NCBI RefSeq assembly: GCF_036032445.1
Contig: NZ_CP107932.1
Span: 3,350,501 to 3,414,500 of the forward strand
DNA: 64,000 nt
DNA from: Nocardia sp. NBC_00416
Lineage (GTDB): Bacteria; Actinomycetota; Actinomycetes; Mycobacteriales; Mycobacteriaceae
Direction: 5' to 3'
The notes beneath the pieces are model-generated. The model did not search any database. It was not told the DNA's origin and was given only the letters and a program-made list of their open reading frames with translations. Position numbers and translations under genes: made by a program. Positions 48,621 to 60,910 of the stretch are shown piece by piece; positions within the stretch are counted from its first letter, which is position 1; each line of letters starts with the position of its first letter.

Positions 48621-49214
48621 ATGCCGGGGACATCGCCGGATCAGGACACCGATACCCCGGACAGCACCGAATCGGAGCGCACGCCGTATCCGCCCGCACT
48701 GATCGCGACCGCGGTGGCACTGCCCATCGCGCTGTTGATCGGTGTGGTGGTCGCGGCGGTGGTCGCGCTGCGCAGCCCGGTCGATCGCGAACCGCTGGCG
48801 CTCGGGCCGATCCCCGCTCCGGCGGCGACCGGCACCGCCTGCGCCACCTTGATACCCGCGCTGCCCGCCGACCTGGGTGACCGCACCCGGTCGACGCTGG
48901 TCGATCCGGTGCCGCCGGCCACGGTGGCCTGGCAGCTGCCCGAGGGCGGCGAACCGATCGTGTTGCGTTGCGGCCTGGACCGTCCCCTGGAATTCGACCG
49001 CGCCTCCACGTTGCAGATCGTCAACGGTGTGCAGTGGTTCGAGGTCCGCGACGACGCCGCCGCGACCGCCACCTGGTTCGCGGTCGACCGCGAAACCTAT
49101 ATCGCTCTCACCGTTCCCGACGGTTCCGGTCCCACATCGCTGCAGGCGGTATCGGACACCATCACGGCGCAACTGCCCGCACAGCCGATCGATCCGGGCG
49201 AACTGCCGAACTGA
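48621..49214 (+). CDS. DUF3515 family membrane-anchored protein
   Basis: The 197-residue protein has a Thr/Asp/Glu-rich N terminus, one transmembrane helix (about 34-56: LIATAVALPIALLIGVVVAAVV), and an extracytoplasmic DUF3515 domain with CATLIPALPADLGDR, VLRCGLDRPLEF and WFEVRDD. Two Cys in that domain may form a disulphide. It matches Rv2980 in position and family. Function is unknown. Its ATG at 48621 follows AAGGA with rather long spacing (about 11). It faces ddl tail-to-tail with a seven-base gap. Confidence 0.85.
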   Translation: MPGTSPDQDTDTPDSTESERTPYPPALIATAVALPIALLIGVVVAAVVALRSPVDREPLALGPIPAPAATGTACATLIPALPADLGDRTRSTLVDPVPPATVAWQLPEGGEPIVLRCGLDRPLEFDRASTLQIVNGVQWFEVRDDAAATATWFAVDRETYIALTVPDGSGPTSLQAVSDTITAQLPAQPIDPGELPN

Positions 49215-49221
49215 ACGCCGG

Positions 49222-50337
49222 TCAGCGCAACCCGATACCGCGCGCCAGCGCCGTATCCACGAGGGTGGTCAGCAGTTCCCCGTACTCGATCCCGGTCTCG
49301 TGCCACATCCGCGGGTACATCGAGATCGGGGTGAACCCGGGCATGGTGTTGATCTCGTTGATCACCGGACCGTCGTCGGTGACGAAGAAGTCGACCCGGG
49401 CCAGCCCCTGGCAGTCCAGGGCGCGGAAGGCGCGCACCGCCATCGCCCGGACCTCGTCGGAGATCTCGTCGTCGAGCTTGGCCGGCACATCGAATTCGCA
49501 GACGTCGTCGAGGTATTTGGTATCGAAATCGTAGAACGCGGGTCCGGGCGTCTCACCGGCGTCGGCGTCGGCCAGGTCCTCGGGCATCTTGATCTCGGCG
49601 AGCACGCTGGCCTCCACCCGGCCGTCCGGGAATTCCAGCACCCCGCATTCGACCTCGCGGCCCACGATGCCCGCCTCGACGATCACCTTCGGATCGTGCG
49701 CGCGCGCGGCGGCGACGGCGGCGTCGAGATCCGCCCAGTCGGCGACCTTGGTGATGCCGATCGACGAACCGCCACGGGCCGGTTTCACGAACACCGGCAG
49801 CCCCAGCCGGTCCCGGTCCCCGGGCGCCACGGTGGCGGTCCCCGGACGCAGCACCACCTGCACGCCGACCGGCAGCCCGTCGGCGGCGAGGAGTTTCTTG
49901 GTGAATTCCTTGTCCATTCCGGCGGCGCTCGCCAGCACTCCGGGGCCCACGTACGGGATTCCGGCCAGTTCCAGCATTCCCTGCACGGTGCCGTCCTCGC
50001 CGAACGCTCCGTGCAGCACCGGGAACACCACGTCGACGGCTTCGAGCGTGGTGCGCGGATCGTCGAGGGCGACCAATGTTCCGGCCCGGCTCGGATCAGC
50101 GGCCAGGATCAGTTCGGTGCCGCCGCCGGTGACCGACGGCAGGGTGCGGTCGTGCCGGGCGAGCTCGGCCGCGTCGCCACCGGCCAGCATCCAGGTGCCC
50201 TCCGGGCTGATCCCGATCGGCACCGCCTCGAAACGCGCCGAATCGAGGTTCCGCAGCACCGCACCGGCCGATACACAGGACACGGTGTGCTCGTTGCTAC
50301 GTCCGCCGAAGACCACGGCCACCCTGATCCGGTTCAT
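49222..50337 (-). CDS. ddl: D-alanine-D-alanine ligase
   Basis: Ddl joins two D-alanines for the peptidoglycan precursor and is the target of D-cycloserine. The 371-residue protein has [20 protein letters not shown], the ATP-grasp loop [34 protein letters not shown] and the metal-binding [20 protein letters not shown]. The ATG at 50337 gives the canonical N terminus. The gene follows gpsA by 55 bases on the same strand, the same pair as in mycobacteria. Confidence 0.96.
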   Translation of the reverse strand: MNRIRVAVVFGGRSNEHTVSCVSAGAVLRNLDSARFEAVPIGISPEGTWMLAGGDAAELARHDRTLPSVTGGGTELILAADPSRAGTLVALDDPRTTLEAVDVVFPVLHGAFGEDGTVQGMLELAGIPYVGPGVLASAAGMDKEFTKKLLAADGLPVGVQVVLRPGTATVAPGDRDRLGLPVFVKPARGGSSIGITKVADWADLDAAVAAARAHDPKVIVEAGIVGREVECGVLEFPDGRVEASVLAEIKMPEDLADADAGETPGPAFYDFDTKYLDDVCEFDVPAKLDDEISDEVRAMAVRAFRALDCQGLARVDFFVTDDGPVINEINTMPGFTPISMYPRMWHETGIEYGELLTTLVDTALARGIGLR

Positions 50338-50392
50338 GTCCGAACCGTACCCTGCCGGAGCGCTCGGTAACCGTGGCGGACCGCCCGTGCGG

Positions 50393-51388
50393 CTATTCGG
50401 ATTTGATCCGGCGGCCGAGAAGTTTCTCCACCGCCGACTGCACCGCCAGCCCCTCGTGGCACACCTGGTGTACGGCCTCGGTGAGCGGCATCTCCACATT
50501 GTTCGCCGTGGCCAGCGCCCGGACCGACGCACAGGACTTCACGCCCTCGGCGACCTGCCCGTGCGTCGCCTCCTGCGCGGCCTGCATGGACCCGCCGCTT
50601 CCCAGGACCTGGCCGAAGGACCGGTTCCGCGACAGCGGCGAGGTACAGGTGGCGATCAGGTCGCCGACTCCGGCCAGCCCGGCCAGGGTCACCGGTTCGG
50701 CGCCCAGCGCGACGCCGAGCCGGATGATCTCGGCGAGCCCCCGGGTCATCAGGCCGGCCAGCGAATTGTCGCCGAATCCCATGCCGGAGGCGATCCCGCA
50801 GGCCAGGGCGATGACGTTCTTGCAGGCCCCGCCGAGTTCACAGCCGATCACATCGGTGTTGGTGTAGGGCCGGAAGTATCCGGTCACGCAAGCCTGTTGC
50901 ACCGCGACGGCCCGATCGGCGTCGACGCAGCCGATCACCGTGGCCGCGGGCTGCCCGGCGGCGATCTCCTTGGCGAGATTGGGACCCGACAGCACCGCGA
51001 TGCGCTCCGGTTCGACGCCGCCCACCTCGGCGATCACCTCACTCATCCGCAGCAGCGTGCCGTTCTCGATACCCTTGGCCAGACTCAGCAGCGTGGCGTC
51101 GGCGCCGATGGCCGGCGCCCAGATCTTCAGATTCGCGCGCAACGATTGCGAGGGCACTGCCAGGACAACGATATCGGCGCCGTCCAGGGCGCGCGCGTAA
51201 TCGTCGGTGGCCGCCACCGGAGGCAGCTGTACCCCCGGCAGGTAATACGGATTGCGATGGTCGGTGGCCAGTGCCTCGGCGACCTCGGGCCGGCGGGCCC
51301 AGATCGTCACCTCGGTCCCGGCGTCCGCCAACACCTTCCCGAATGCCGTTCCCCACGATCCCGCACCCAGTACCGCCGCCCTCGTCAT
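50393..51388 (-). CDS. gpsA: Glycerol-3-phosphate dehydrogenase (NAD(P)+)
   Basis: GpsA makes sn-glycerol 3-phosphate for phospholipids. The 331-residue protein has the nucleotide-binding [20 protein letters not shown] at the N terminus, [12 protein letters not shown], and the catalytic Lys region [20 protein letters not shown]. The ATG at 51388 is canonical. The fbiD gene starts divergently 30 bases away. Confidence 0.95.
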   Translation of the reverse strand: MTRAAVLGAGSWGTAFGKVLADAGTEVTIWARRPEVAEALATDHRNPYYLPGVQLPPVAATDDYARALDGADIVVLAVPSQSLRANLKIWAPAIGADATLLSLAKGIENGTLLRMSEVIAEVGGVEPERIAVLSGPNLAKEIAAGQPAATVIGCVDADRAVAVQQACVTGYFRPYTNTDVIGCELGGACKNVIALACGIASGMGFGDNSLAGLMTRGLAEIIRLGVALGAEPVTLAGLAGVGDLIATCTSPLSRNRSFGQVLGSGGSMQAAQEATHGQVAEGVKSCASVRALATANNVEMPLTEAVHQVCHEGLAVQSAVEKLLGRRIKSE

Positions 51389-51418
51389 CAGCCCAATATG
51401 CCATGACAGGATGGGGTC

Positions 51419-52105
51419 ATGTGCCCGCACACCGTGCACGCCGTTATCGCGGTGAAGACCCTGGAGAGCGCCAAGAGCCGGCTGGCCGGGGTGCTGGCCC
51501 CGCCACAGCGGTCGCGGCTGGTATTGGCCATGCTGACCGACACCGTGCGGGCGGCCCGCGCGGTTCCGGCGATCGCCTCGATCACGGTCGTCACACCCGA
51601 TCCCGTGGTGGCCCGCGCGACCCGCGCGCTCGGAGCCGTGGTGCATCCGGAGCCGCGCAACGCCACCGCCGACCCGGACGGCCTCAATGCCGCCCTGTCC
51701 GCGGCCGCGGCGGCGCTGCGGGCCCGGCACGGCGCGGTCGGTTTGCTGGCTCTGCAGGCGGATCTGCCGGCGTTGCGCACAGCCGAGTTGTCCGCGGTGC
51801 TGGCGGCCGCACCCATGGACACCCCCGCCCTCGTAGCCGATCACGTGGGTACCGGCACGGCGGCGCTGCTGGCGCCGGCGGGTGTCGGATTGCGGCCGCG
51901 ATTCGGCCCGGACTCGGCCCGCCACCACTACGAGGACGGGGCGTTGCCTCTGCACGGCGACTGGCCGGGCCTGCGCCACGACGTCGACACTCCGGGCGAT
52001 CTGGCGGCGATCCAGGAGCTGGGGGCGGGCGAGGACACCGCCGCCCTGCTGGACGAACTGGGCTGGCCACATCAGGTTCGGGCCGCCGTCACCCAGGTGT
52101 GCTGA
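51419..52105 (+). CDS. fbiD: Phosphoenolpyruvate/phospholactate guanylyltransferase (CofC/FbiD)
   Basis: This 228-residue nucleotidyltransferase supplies an activated three-carbon unit for coenzyme F420; the mycobacterial enzyme (FbiD, Rv2983) uses phosphoenolpyruvate. It begins [20 protein letters not shown] and has [16 protein letters not shown] (the metal-binding Asp) and [14 protein letters not shown]. It lies between divergent gpsA and ppk, in the same order as in M. tuberculosis. No other F420-synthesis genes are in the window. Confidence 0.88.
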   Translation: MCPHTVHAVIAVKTLESAKSRLAGVLAPPQRSRLVLAMLTDTVRAARAVPAIASITVVTPDPVVARATRALGAVVHPEPRNATADPDGLNAALSAAAAALRARHGAVGLLALQADLPALRTAELSAVLAAAPMDTPALVADHVGTGTAALLAPAGVGLRPRFGPDSARHHYEDGALPLHGDWPGLRHDVDTPGDLAAIQELGAGEDTAALLDELGWPHQVRAAVTQVC

Positions 52106-52253
52106 CCGCACCCCCGCGTTCGCTCCGGCCGGGCCCGGTCGGTGGACGGCCTTCGCCGGCTGGACCAATAGGCGGTCGCCACCGCGTGAACTCGAGATAA
52201 CAGTCGCCTACGGCATATGCACGGTGGCCGGTTCGTAAGGAATGATCGTAGGC

Positions 52254-54434
52254 GTGAGCGATACGGAAACCGTCAAGCAGCAGCAGGTGCTCCCCACCCC
52301 GCCTCCGGCCGCCACTCAGATCCCCGCCGGCGGGGACACACCCCGTTTGCCAGCCGATCGCTACCTCAACCGGGAGTTGAGCTGGCTCGACTTCAACGCC
52401 AGAGTCCTGGCCCTCGCCGAGGACAGTTCGCTGCCGTTGCTGGAACGCGCCAAATTCCTGGCCATCTTCGCCTCGAACCTGGACGAGTTCTACATGGTCC
52501 GCGTCGCCGGGCTCAAACGCCGGGCCGAGACGGGGCTTTCGGTCCGTTCCGCCGACGGACGGTCGCCGAACGAACAACTGGCGCTCATCGCGGCCCGCAG
52601 CCAGGATCTCGCGGTCCGCCACGCCGAGGTGTTCCTCACCGAAGTACTGCCCGCGCTCACCGCCGACGACATCGAGATCATCGATTGGGACGATCTCGAC
52701 GAGGCCGACCGGGAACGACTGTCGGCGCACTTCCAGGACCAGGTCTTCCCCGTGCTGACACCGCTCGCGGTGGACCCGGCCCACCCGTTCCCCTACATCA
52801 GCGGGCTCAGCTTGAATCTCGCTGTCACCGTCCAGGACGAGACCACCGGCGGCGAGCATTTCGCACGGGTGAAGGTACCCGACAATGTCGACCGCTTCGT
52901 CCGGGTACGCCGGCAAGGGCCCGGTAACGGCGGCGCGATCGCCGCGTTCCTGCCGATGGAGGCTTTGATCGCGGCGCATCTCGAGCAGTTGTTTCCCGGG
53001 ATGACCGTGGTGGAGCACCATTCGTTCCGGATCACCCGCAATGCCGATTTCGAGGTCGACGAGGATCGGGACGAGGATCTGCTGCAGGCCCTCGAACGTG
53101 AACTCGCCCGCCGCCGGTTCGGTTCGCCGGTCCGGCTCGAGGTCTCCGACGATATGACCGAGCACATGCTCGATCTGCTCCTGCGCGAGCTCGAGGTCGA
53201 TCCCGCCGACGTCATCCAGGTGCCGGGCCTGCTGGATCTGTCCTGCCTGTGGCAGGTGTACGGGGTGGACCGCCCGAAACTCAAGGACGCCCCGTATGTG
53301 CCGGCCACCCCACCCGCCTTCGGCGAACGGGAGACACCGCGCAATGTGTTCCAGGCACTGCGCGAAGGCGACGTACTGGTGCATCACCCCTACGATTCCT
53401 TCTCCACCAGCGTGCAGCGATTCATCGAACAGGCCGCGGCCGATCCGCAAGTGCTGGCCATCAAGCAGACCCTGTACCGCACCTCCGGCGATTCGCCCAT
53501 CGTGAACGCGCTCATCGATGCCGCCGAGGCGGGCAAACAGGTGGTGGCCCTGGTCGAGATCAAGGCCCGCTTCGACGAGCAGGCCAACATCAAATGGGCC
53601 CGCACGCTGGAACAAGCGGGCGTCCATGTGGTCTACGGCCTGGTCGGGCTGAAAACCCATTGCAAAACCTGCCTGGTGGTGCGCCGGGAGGGCTCCACCA
53701 TCCGCCGCTATTGCCATATCGGCACCGGCAATTACAACCCGAAAACCGCACGCCTGTACGAGGACGTGGGATTGCTCACCGCGGCGCCCGAAATCGGCGC
53801 CGATCTCACCGACCTGTTCAATTCGCTCACCGGCTACTCCCGCAAATCCGATTACCGCAATCTGCTGGTCGCCCCGCAGGGTATCCGGGCCGGGATCATC
53901 GCCCGGATCGAACGGGAGATCGAATCGGCCCGCTCGGGCGCCGAAGCCGGGATCCGGTTGAAGGCCAACGCGCTGGTCGACGAACAGATCATCGACGCGC
54001 TCTATCGCGCGTCCCAGGCCGGGGTGCCGGTCCGCATCGTGGTGCGAAGCATCTGCGGATTACGGGCGGGCATCCCCGGGATGAGCGAGAACATCGAGGT
54101 GCGGTCGATTCTGGGCCGGGTCCTGGAGCATTCCCGCGTCCTGAACTTCCGGGCCCAGGACGAGTTCTGGATCGGCAGCGCCGATATGATGCATCGCAAT
54201 CTGGACCGCCGGGTGGAGGTCATGGCCCAGGTGAAGGATCCGAGATTGACCGAACGGCTCGACGAGATCTTCGAATCCGCCCTGCACCCGATGACGCGCT
54301 GCTGGATCCTGGACCCCGACGGCAATTGGAAATCCAGCCCCGACCGGGCCGGAACCGGACCCGACGGCGACGGTATCGAAGTCCGTGATCACCAGGTGGC
54401 ACTCATGCGCCTTCGCCGCCCGGATCAGCAGTGA
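52254..54434 (+). CDS. ppk: Polyphosphate kinase 1
   Basis: PPK1 makes polyphosphate from ATP. The 726-residue protein has the N and H domains ([36 protein letters not shown]) and the catalytic C domains: H469 in [15 protein letters not shown] is the equivalent of the phosphorylated His435 of E. coli, H488 in [20 protein letters not shown] follows 19 residues later, as in E. coli, and [11 protein letters not shown] holds the third essential His. The start is uncertain between the ATG at 52242 and the GTG at 52254, because AAGGA lies too close to the first and far from the second. Its stop overlaps the mutT1 start. Confidence 0.95.
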   Translation: MSDTETVKQQQVLPTPPPAATQIPAGGDTPRLPADRYLNRELSWLDFNARVLALAEDSSLPLLERAKFLAIFASNLDEFYMVRVAGLKRRAETGLSVRSADGRSPNEQLALIAARSQDLAVRHAEVFLTEVLPALTADDIEIIDWDDLDEADRERLSAHFQDQVFPVLTPLAVDPAHPFPYISGLSLNLAVTVQDETTGGEHFARVKVPDNVDRFVRVRRQGPGNGGAIAAFLPMEALIAAHLEQLFPGMTVVEHHSFRITRNADFEVDEDRDEDLLQALERELARRRFGSPVRLEVSDDMTEHMLDLLLRELEVDPADVIQVPGLLDLSCLWQVYGVDRPKLKDAPYVPATPPAFGERETPRNVFQALREGDVLVHHPYDSFSTSVQRFIEQAAADPQVLAIKQTLYRTSGDSPIVNALIDAAEAGKQVVALVEIKARFDEQANIKWARTLEQAGVHVVYGLVGLKTHCKTCLVVRREGSTIRRYCHIGTGNYNPKTARLYEDVGLLTAAPEIGADLTDLFNSLTGYSRKSDYRNLLVAPQGIRAGIIARIEREIESARSGAEAGIRLKANALVDEQIIDALYRASQAGVPVRIVVRSICGLRAGIPGMSENIEVRSILGRVLEHSRVLNFRAQDEFWIGSADMMHRNLDRRVEVMAQVKDPRLTERLDEIFESALHPMTRCWILDPDGNWKSSPDRAGTGPDGDGIEVRDHQVALMRLRRPDQQ

Positions 54435-55396
54435 ACGGGACGCATACCCCGCCGAACTATCCGGATCCCCGGACATCAGCCAATATCCACGCGGCAGGCA
54501 CCGTGTTGTGGCGGCACGCGCCCGGTTCGGTGGGCAGTGTGGAGATCGCGGTGATCCGCCGCCCCAAATACCAGGATTGGTCGCTGGCCAAGGGCAAACT
54601 CGACCCCGGTGAGACACCGGTGCTCGCCGCGGCCCGGGAAACCCAGGAGGAGACCGGGCTGCGACCCCGGCTGGGCCGCTACCTCGGCAAAGTCACCTAC
54701 CCGATCACCGGGCACCGCAAGATGAAACGGGTCGACTACTGGGCCGCCCAGGTCGTCGACGGGGAATTCAGCGCCAACAGCGAAGTCGACGAACTCGTCT
54801 GGTGCCCGCTGAGCACGGTGATGTCGGAGCTGTCGTACCCGATGGACCGGCAGATCGTGCGCGCGTTCACCAAACTGCCCGCCGATACCCACACGCTGCT
54901 CGTGGTACGCCATGCCAAGGCGGGGCGCCGGGACCGCTTCAAAGGACCCGACGAGCAGCGCCCGCTCGAATCGGCCGGCCACCGGCAGGCGCTCGCGCTG
55001 GTGCCGAATCTGCTGGCGTTCGGGGCACAAGAGGTCTATTCGGCCGAACCGGTGCGTTGTGTACAGACGGTGGCGCCACTGGCCGAGGAACTCGGCGGCG
55101 AGGTCGAGATCGAACCACTGCTGGGCGATATCGGTTACGCCGCCGATCCGGAGAAGGCGCGGGACCGGATCCGGTCGCTCGCCTCGGCACGAGCGGTCCG
55201 GGTGCTGTGCAGCCAGGGCGATACCATTCCCGACCTCGTCCGCTGGTGGGCGGACCGGGACGGAATGCGATTGTCACCCGCGCGGACCCGCAAAGGGTCG
55301 GTCTGGGTGCTGTCGTTCGCGGGCGACCGACTGGTCGCCGCCGATCATCTCGACCGATCGCTATCGGTCGATACCGCACCGGCGGTCACCGGATAG
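54431..55396 (+). CDS. mutT1: Two-domain Nudix hydrolase with phosphohistidine phosphatase domain (MutT1-like)
   Basis: The 321-residue protein joins an N-terminal Nudix domain (Nudix box [20 protein letters not shown]) to a C-terminal histidine phosphatase domain ([10 protein letters not shown] at about residue 157). The mycobacterial MutT1 (Rv2985), which has the same layout, hydrolyses 8-oxo-GTP, diadenosine polyphosphates and related nucleotides and so lowers mutation. The GTG at 54431 overlaps the ppk stop in GTGA, so the two are translationally coupled. A hairpin at 55435-55457 follows. Confidence 0.93.
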   Translation: MNGTHTPPNYPDPRTSANIHAAGTVLWRHAPGSVGSVEIAVIRRPKYQDWSLAKGKLDPGETPVLAAARETQEETGLRPRLGRYLGKVTYPITGHRKMKRVDYWAAQVVDGEFSANSEVDELVWCPLSTVMSELSYPMDRQIVRAFTKLPADTHTLLVVRHAKAGRRDRFKGPDEQRPLESAGHRQALALVPNLLAFGAQEVYSAEPVRCVQTVAPLAEELGGEVEIEPLLGDIGYAADPEKARDRIRSLASARAVRVLCSQGDTIPDLVRWWADRDGMRLSPARTRKGSVWVLSFAGDRLVAADHLDRSLSVDTAPAVTG

Positions 55397-55434
55397 GACG
55401 CGGAACCGGACCTCGGGCAGGGTGAAACGGTTAC

Positions 55435-55457
55435 GCCCCCGGGGGTCGCCCGGGGGC
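55435..55457 (+). terminator. Hairpin after mutT1
   Basis: GCCCCCGGG (55435-55443) pairs with CCCGGGGGC (55449-55457) around a five-base loop, 38 bases after the mutT1 stop. Confidence 0.7.
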
Positions 55458-55691
55458 TTGTCCGTCCGGCGTTCGGGTTGTCGGAAAGTCGCGAGTCGCC
55501 GGGCCGAGCCTCGACCCGCCTCGTTCGTCGACGAGGACCGATCGGGGTCTCGAGCCGTCCCTGGGTGCGGGGCCCGCACCCGGAATCCGGCGGGGTCGTG
55601 CAGTGCGGCGTGCCGCAGGGCGGGCCGGGCACACGGGATCCGGTGGGATCCCTCCTGAATTCTGTGCGCCACCGGCCGCCGGGCTCGCGGG

Positions 55692-56336
55692 TCAGCGAGC
55701 CCTTTTGGCGGTTTTCTTGGCCGGAGTCCGCTTCGCGGCGGTGGTCTTCTTCGCCGTGGCCTTTGCGGCCGTGGTCTTCTTGGCAGCAGTCTTCTTGGCC
55801 GTGGCCTTGGTTGCCGTGGCCTTGGCGGTGGTCTTCTTGGCCACCGTCTTGCGAGCCGCTGTCTTGGCCGCTGTCTTCTTCGCGGCGGTGCTCTTGGCAG
55901 GTGCCTTCGTGGCGGTCTTGCGAGCCGTTGTTTTGGCGGGCGCCTTCGTGGCGGTCTTCTTGGCGGCTTTCTTTGCCGTTGTCTTCTTGGCGGCTTTCTT
56001 GGCCGCCACAGGAGCATTGACACCGCGTTTCACCGCGGGGCCTGTTGCCGCGAGCTTCTGTTTACCCGCGATAACCGCCTTGAACTGGGCGCCGGGCCGG
56101 AACGCCGGCACCGAAGTGGGCTTCACCTTGACGGTTTCCCCGGTACGCGGATTCCGCGCGACCCGGGCTGCCCTCTTACGCTGTTCGAACACACCGAATC
56201 CGGTGATGGTGACGCTCTGCCCTTTGTGTACCGCGCGCACGATCGTGTCGACCACATGCTCGACTGCCGCGGTGGCCGTGCGCCTGTCAGTACCCAACTT
56301 TTCGGTCAGAACGTCGATCAGTTCCGCCTTGTTCAT
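55692..56336 (-). CDS. hupB: HU-like histone protein with lysine-rich tail (HupB)
   Basis: Residues 1-90 are a complete HU DNA-binding domain ([54 protein letters not shown]). Residues 110-214 are a eukaryotic-histone-H1-like tail of repeated Ala/Lys/Thr units such as [20 protein letters not shown]. This is the mycobacterial HupB architecture, which compacts the nucleoid and binds DNA through both parts. The tail is encoded by near-repeats and varies in length between strains. GGAGG lies before the ATG at 56336. It is between mutT1 and leuD, as in M. tuberculosis. Confidence 0.95.
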   Translation of the reverse strand: MNKAELIDVLTEKLGTDRRTATAAVEHVVDTIVRAVHKGQSVTITGFGVFEQRKRAARVARNPRTGETVKVKPTSVPAFRPGAQFKAVIAGKQKLAATGPAVKRGVNAPVAAKKAAKKTTAKKAAKKTATKAPAKTTARKTATKAPAKSTAAKKTAAKTAARKTVAKKTTAKATATKATAKKTAAKKTTAAKATAKKTTAAKRTPAKKTAKRAR

Positions 56337-56375
56337 TGAATCCTCCGCAGACTAATGGCCCGTCGTCGGACCGAC

Positions 56376-56405
56376 TAGGTACCACGGTAAACCCACATTG
56401 GGCAA
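56376..56405 (-). promoter_or_regulatory. Candidate hupB promoter
   Basis: On the minus strand TTGCCC (56405-56400) and TACCTA (56381-56376) are separated by 18 bases, about 40 bases before the hupB ATG, resembling -35 and -10 hexamers. Pattern match only. Confidence 0.35.
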
Positions 56406-56492
56406 GAGTCTATGTGCCACGCCAAAATTCATGTGGTCTAGCACACGCACAGCTACCACGACATCTGAGCCGCGGCTAACGGGCCGAGAAGA

Positions 56493-57101
56493 TTACGCCT
56501 GCGAAATAGGTTCCGGCAGGGTCTTTGGTTTCCAACCCGGCCTTGCCTTTTCGAACTCGGCGATCACATCGCTACGTCGCAGCGTCAGACCGATGTCGTC
56601 CAAACCTTCCAACAGGCGCCACCTGGTGTAGTCGTCAATATCGAACGGCAACACGATGGTTCCTGCGGTCACCGTGCGCGCCCGGAGGTCCACAACCAAT
56701 TCCAGTCCGGGCTGTTCGTCGAGCAACTTCCAGAGCATTTCGACATCATTCTGTGACATTCGCGCGGCGAGTAGACCACCCTTGCCCGCATTACCGCGGA
56801 AGATGTCCGCGAAACGTGAAGAGATAACTACCCGAAAGCCATAGTCCATGAGCGCCCAGACTGCGTGCTCACGGGAAGATCCGGTGCCGAAATCGGGCCC
56901 CGCCACGAGGACGGTGCCGTGCTTGTACGGCTCAGTGTTCAGAATGAAGTCCTCGTCACCGCGCCAGGCGGCGAACAGGCCGTCTTCGAATCCCGTTCGA
57001 GTGACGCGCTTCAGATAGACGGCCGGGATGATCTGATCGGTGTCGACATTGGACCTGCGCAGCGGAACACCGATCCCCTTGTGCACGGTGAAGGCTTCCA
57101 T
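56493..57101 (-). CDS. leuD: 3-isopropylmalate dehydratase small subunit
   Basis: LeuD pairs with LeuC to isomerise 2-isopropylmalate to 3-isopropylmalate in leucine synthesis. The 202-residue protein has [20 protein letters not shown] and the active-site segment [20 protein letters not shown]. It starts 50 bases after leuC on the same strand and is probably co-transcribed with it. Confidence 0.96.
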   Translation of the reverse strand: MEAFTVHKGIGVPLRRSNVDTDQIIPAVYLKRVTRTGFEDGLFAAWRGDEDFILNTEPYKHGTVLVAGPDFGTGSSREHAVWALMDYGFRVVISSRFADIFRGNAGKGGLLAARMSQNDVEMLWKLLDEQPGLELVVDLRARTVTAGTIVLPFDIDDYTRWRLLEGLDDIGLTLRRSDVIAEFEKARPGWKPKTLPEPISQA

Positions 57102-57150
57102 CGTATTTCTCCTGATTCGGCGATAAGGGCGTTCGTAATGGGCGAAGGGC

Positions 57151-58566
<1,416 letters not shown>

Positions 58567-58681
58567 TGTCTCGGTCACCTTTCGGGCTCGGCATCCGCGG
58601 GACTCGCCCGGCATCGGATACACGCTAGCTGGAATCGTTCACCCCTCATCCTGGACCCCACCTGGGCTGTTCGTGATGGCA

Positions 58682-58717
58682 TCTCAGAATGCAGGACGCT
58701 AATATCGTTCTATGAGA
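58682..58717. promoter_or_regulatory. Candidate IclR operator overlapping a leaderless promoter
   Basis: TCTCAGAA (58682-58689) and TTCTATGAGA (58708-58717) form an imperfect inverted repeat in the leuC-iclR gap. Between them TAATAT (58700-58705) fits a -10 box exactly six bases before the ATG at 58712, as in leaderless actinobacterial genes; there is no Shine-Dalgarno. The IclR protein could thus bind over its own start. Confidence 0.5.
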
Positions 58718-59413
58718 CAGCATAGCGGTATCGGCGTCCTGGACAAAGCGGTGGCAGTGTTGTATGCGGTCGCCGAGCGGCCCTGCGGTCTCAACGAGTT
58801 GTGCGAACGGACCGGCCTGCCCCGGGCGACCGCCCACCGGCTCGCGGTGGGTTTGGAGACACATCGCTTGCTGGCCCGGGACTCCGGCGGCGCCTGGCGC
58901 CCCGGCCCCGCGCTCGCCGAACTCGCCGTCGGCGCCGCCGATCCATTGCTCGAGGCCGCCGGCTCCATCCTGCCCCGCCTCCGCGAGATCACCGGCGAAA
59001 GTGTGCAGCTGTACTGCCGCGACGGCAACGAACGGGTCTGCGTCGCCGCTCTGGAACCCCCCGCCGGATTGCGGGATACCGTGCCGATCGGCTCCCGCCT
59101 GCCGTTGACGGCGGGCTCAGCAGCCAAGGTCCTGCTCGCCTGGGCCGATCCCGACCTGCAGCGCATCGTGCTCGACGACGCGATGTTCACCGACCGCACA
59201 CTCGCCGAAGTCCGCAAACGCGGCTGGGCACAGAGTGCCGGCGAACGCGCGGCCGGTGTCGCGAGCGTCTCGGCGCCCGTCCGCGATCAGCAGGGCGCGG
59301 TGGTCGCGGCCGTCTCCGTATCGGGTCCGATCGATCGAATGGGCCGCCGTCCGGGCGCCCGCTGGGCGGCGGATCTGGTCGCGGCGGCCGATGCGCTGCA
59401 CCGTCGACTCTGA
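58712..59413 (+). CDS. IclR-family regulator (NdgR/Rv2989-like)
   Basis: The 233-residue protein has an N-terminal winged helix (GVLDKAVAVLYAVAERPCGL, TGLPRATAHRLAVGLETH) and a C-terminal IclR effector domain with SRLPLTAGSAAKVLLAW and GWAQSAGERAAGVASVSAPV. It is divergent from leuCD, as are Rv2989 and Streptomyces NdgR; NdgR is known to control leuCD and other amino-acid genes. Regulation of leuCD here is inferred. There is no Shine-Dalgarno; the -10-like TAATAT six bases before the ATG suggests a leaderless mRNA. Confidence 0.9.
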   Translation: MRQHSGIGVLDKAVAVLYAVAERPCGLNELCERTGLPRATAHRLAVGLETHRLLARDSGGAWRPGPALAELAVGAADPLLEAAGSILPRLREITGESVQLYCRDGNERVCVAALEPPAGLRDTVPIGSRLPLTAGSAAKVLLAWADPDLQRIVLDDAMFTDRTLAEVRKRGWAQSAGERAAGVASVSAPVRDQQGAVVAAVSVSGPIDRMGRRPGARWAADLVAAADALHRRL

Positions 59414-59447
59414 GCAGCGGGCAGATGCCGTCACTTATGGTTGGCCC

Positions 59448-59975
59448 ATGGGAGTGAACCAACGGTCGCAGATCGTGATGACCGATACCGAGATCACCGA
59501 TTTCCTCACCCGCAGCCGTGTCGCCACACTGGCAACCCTCGGAGCGGACGGCAAACCACACCTGACCGCCATGTGGTATGCGCTGATCACCGATCCGGAG
59601 CGGCCCGACGCGATTCCCGAGCTGTGGTTCGAGACCAAGGGCAAATCCCAGAAAGCGGTCAACCTGCGCCGCGACGCCACGGTCACCACCATGGTGGAGG
59701 CCGGGAAAACCTACGACACCCTCCGCGGAGTGTCGATCGAAGGCCGCGCCGAGGTCATCGATGACGCCGAGAAACTGTTCGCCGTCGGCGTCAGCGTGTG
59801 GGAGCGCTACACCGGGCCCTACACCGACGATATGCGCCAGTATGTCGAGGGCATGCTGCACAAACGCGTAGCCGTCCGCATCGTCCCCGAACGCATTCGT
59901 AGCTGGGATCACCGCAAACTGGGTCTGCCCGCCATGCCCCTGGGCGGCTCCACCGCCAACGCCTTGGACGACTGA
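59448..59975 (+). CDS. PPOX-class (F420/FMN-binding split-barrel) protein
   Basis: The 175-residue protein has a split-barrel flavin-binding fold: DFLTRSRVATLATLGADGKP, HLTAMWYALITD, FETKGKSQKAVNLRRDATVT and VSIEGRAEVIDD. It matches the position and family of Rv2991. Such proteins bind F420 or FMN; the cofactor cannot be told from sequence, but F420 is suggested by the fbiD gene in this window. The start could also be the GTG or ATG codons shortly after 59448. Confidence 0.85.
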   Translation: MGVNQRSQIVMTDTEITDFLTRSRVATLATLGADGKPHLTAMWYALITDPERPDAIPELWFETKGKSQKAVNLRRDATVTTMVEAGKTYDTLRGVSIEGRAEVIDDAEKLFAVGVSVWERYTGPYTDDMRQYVEGMLHKRVAVRIVPERIRSWDHRKLGLPAMPLGGSTANALDD

Positions 59976-60726
59976 TCGCTCTCGGGTGCCGTCCCGCCGG
60001 CGGCACCCGGGCCCGCGTAACGGACATGCAGCGATGCCCGGATCAGCCGGTCCCGAAGCGCCTCACAACACGCAGCGCCCGAACTCCGAGCGGCCCGGGT
60101 AGCTGGTAACGACCCGCCGCCCGCCGTGCCGCGAATACTGCGGCCGGACCGATCACCGACGATGAGCGGATCCGCGCCGGTCATCGATGGGCACCTGCCT
60201 TCGACCCACGGGCACCACCGGATCGGTGACGGCGCAGCCGATCCAGAGATCGCCCGGTTCTGTCATAGGCGATCCGGGATCGCCGAGAGCAGGACCGCGC
60301 GCCACGCCCACAGCCGCCTGCCAATCGCTCGCCCAGGCGATGGACCCGACACCTCTTCAGCCCCTCGGAGACTCAGCCCCTCGGAGACTCGGAGATGTAC
60401 CGCTGAACCCACGATTCCGCCGCGCTGTCGACCATCGACAGCCCCCACGCCCCAGACGGCGGGCTTGTCCAGGCATGAACAAGAACAACCACCGGGCACA
60501 TCCTTCGCCGCAATGCCGAAAGCACAGCTCGAGGACCGTTCCTACCGCCCCGTCGCCGACCGCCATCGTTGCGCCGGCACAGCACTGACCACAAAGCGGC
60601 TCACCAGCCAACGGCAGGAACCCGGCCCGGTCCGTCACCCGATTCGAAACCTGCCCGGTGATCAGGTGATCAAGACGCAGATCACACAGCAGACCGCCCC
60701 ACCTACCCGAATCCCGCCCACAACGA

Positions 60727-60811
60727 GGGGTCCAGGGGCGCAGCCCCGGCATCACCCCGAATGGTGAGCATTACGCAAAGGGGTCCAGGGGCGCAGCCCC
60801 GGCATCACCCC
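60727..60811 (+). repeat. Two direct copies of a 32-base hairpin-forming unit
   Basis: The units at 60727-60758 and 60780-60811 are identical: GGGGTCCAGGGGCGCAGCCC followed by CGGCATCACCCC. Each can fold through GGGGCGCAGCCCC. A degenerate third copy starts near 60832 (GGGGGGTCCAGGGGGCGCCG). Confidence 0.8.
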
Positions 60812-60910
60812 GGACTGTCTCCAGTCCACCAAGGGGGGTCCAGGGGGCGCCGAGCCCGCCTGGGCGGGGTGGGGGGGTTGCACCCCCGCAAGACATTGCG
60901 AATCAGCAAA

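Noticed and set aside
47352..49172. A 606-residue reading of thiL
   Set aside because: The additional 275 residues overlap the DUF3515 gene on the other strand and have no ThiL similarity.
55692..56030. Repetitive DNA considered as a tandem repeat or CRISPR-like array
   Set aside because: The repeats encode the Ala/Lys tail of HupB in frame; there are no spacers of constant length.
58567..58711. Leader peptide attenuator for leuCD
   Set aside because: No short frame with a run of Leu codons and no terminator/antiterminator pair was seen in the gap.
60126..60767. Open frame of 213 codons in the gene-free stretch
   Set aside because: The translation is Pro/Arg/Thr-rich low complexity, no ribosome binding site is present, and it crosses the short repeats.
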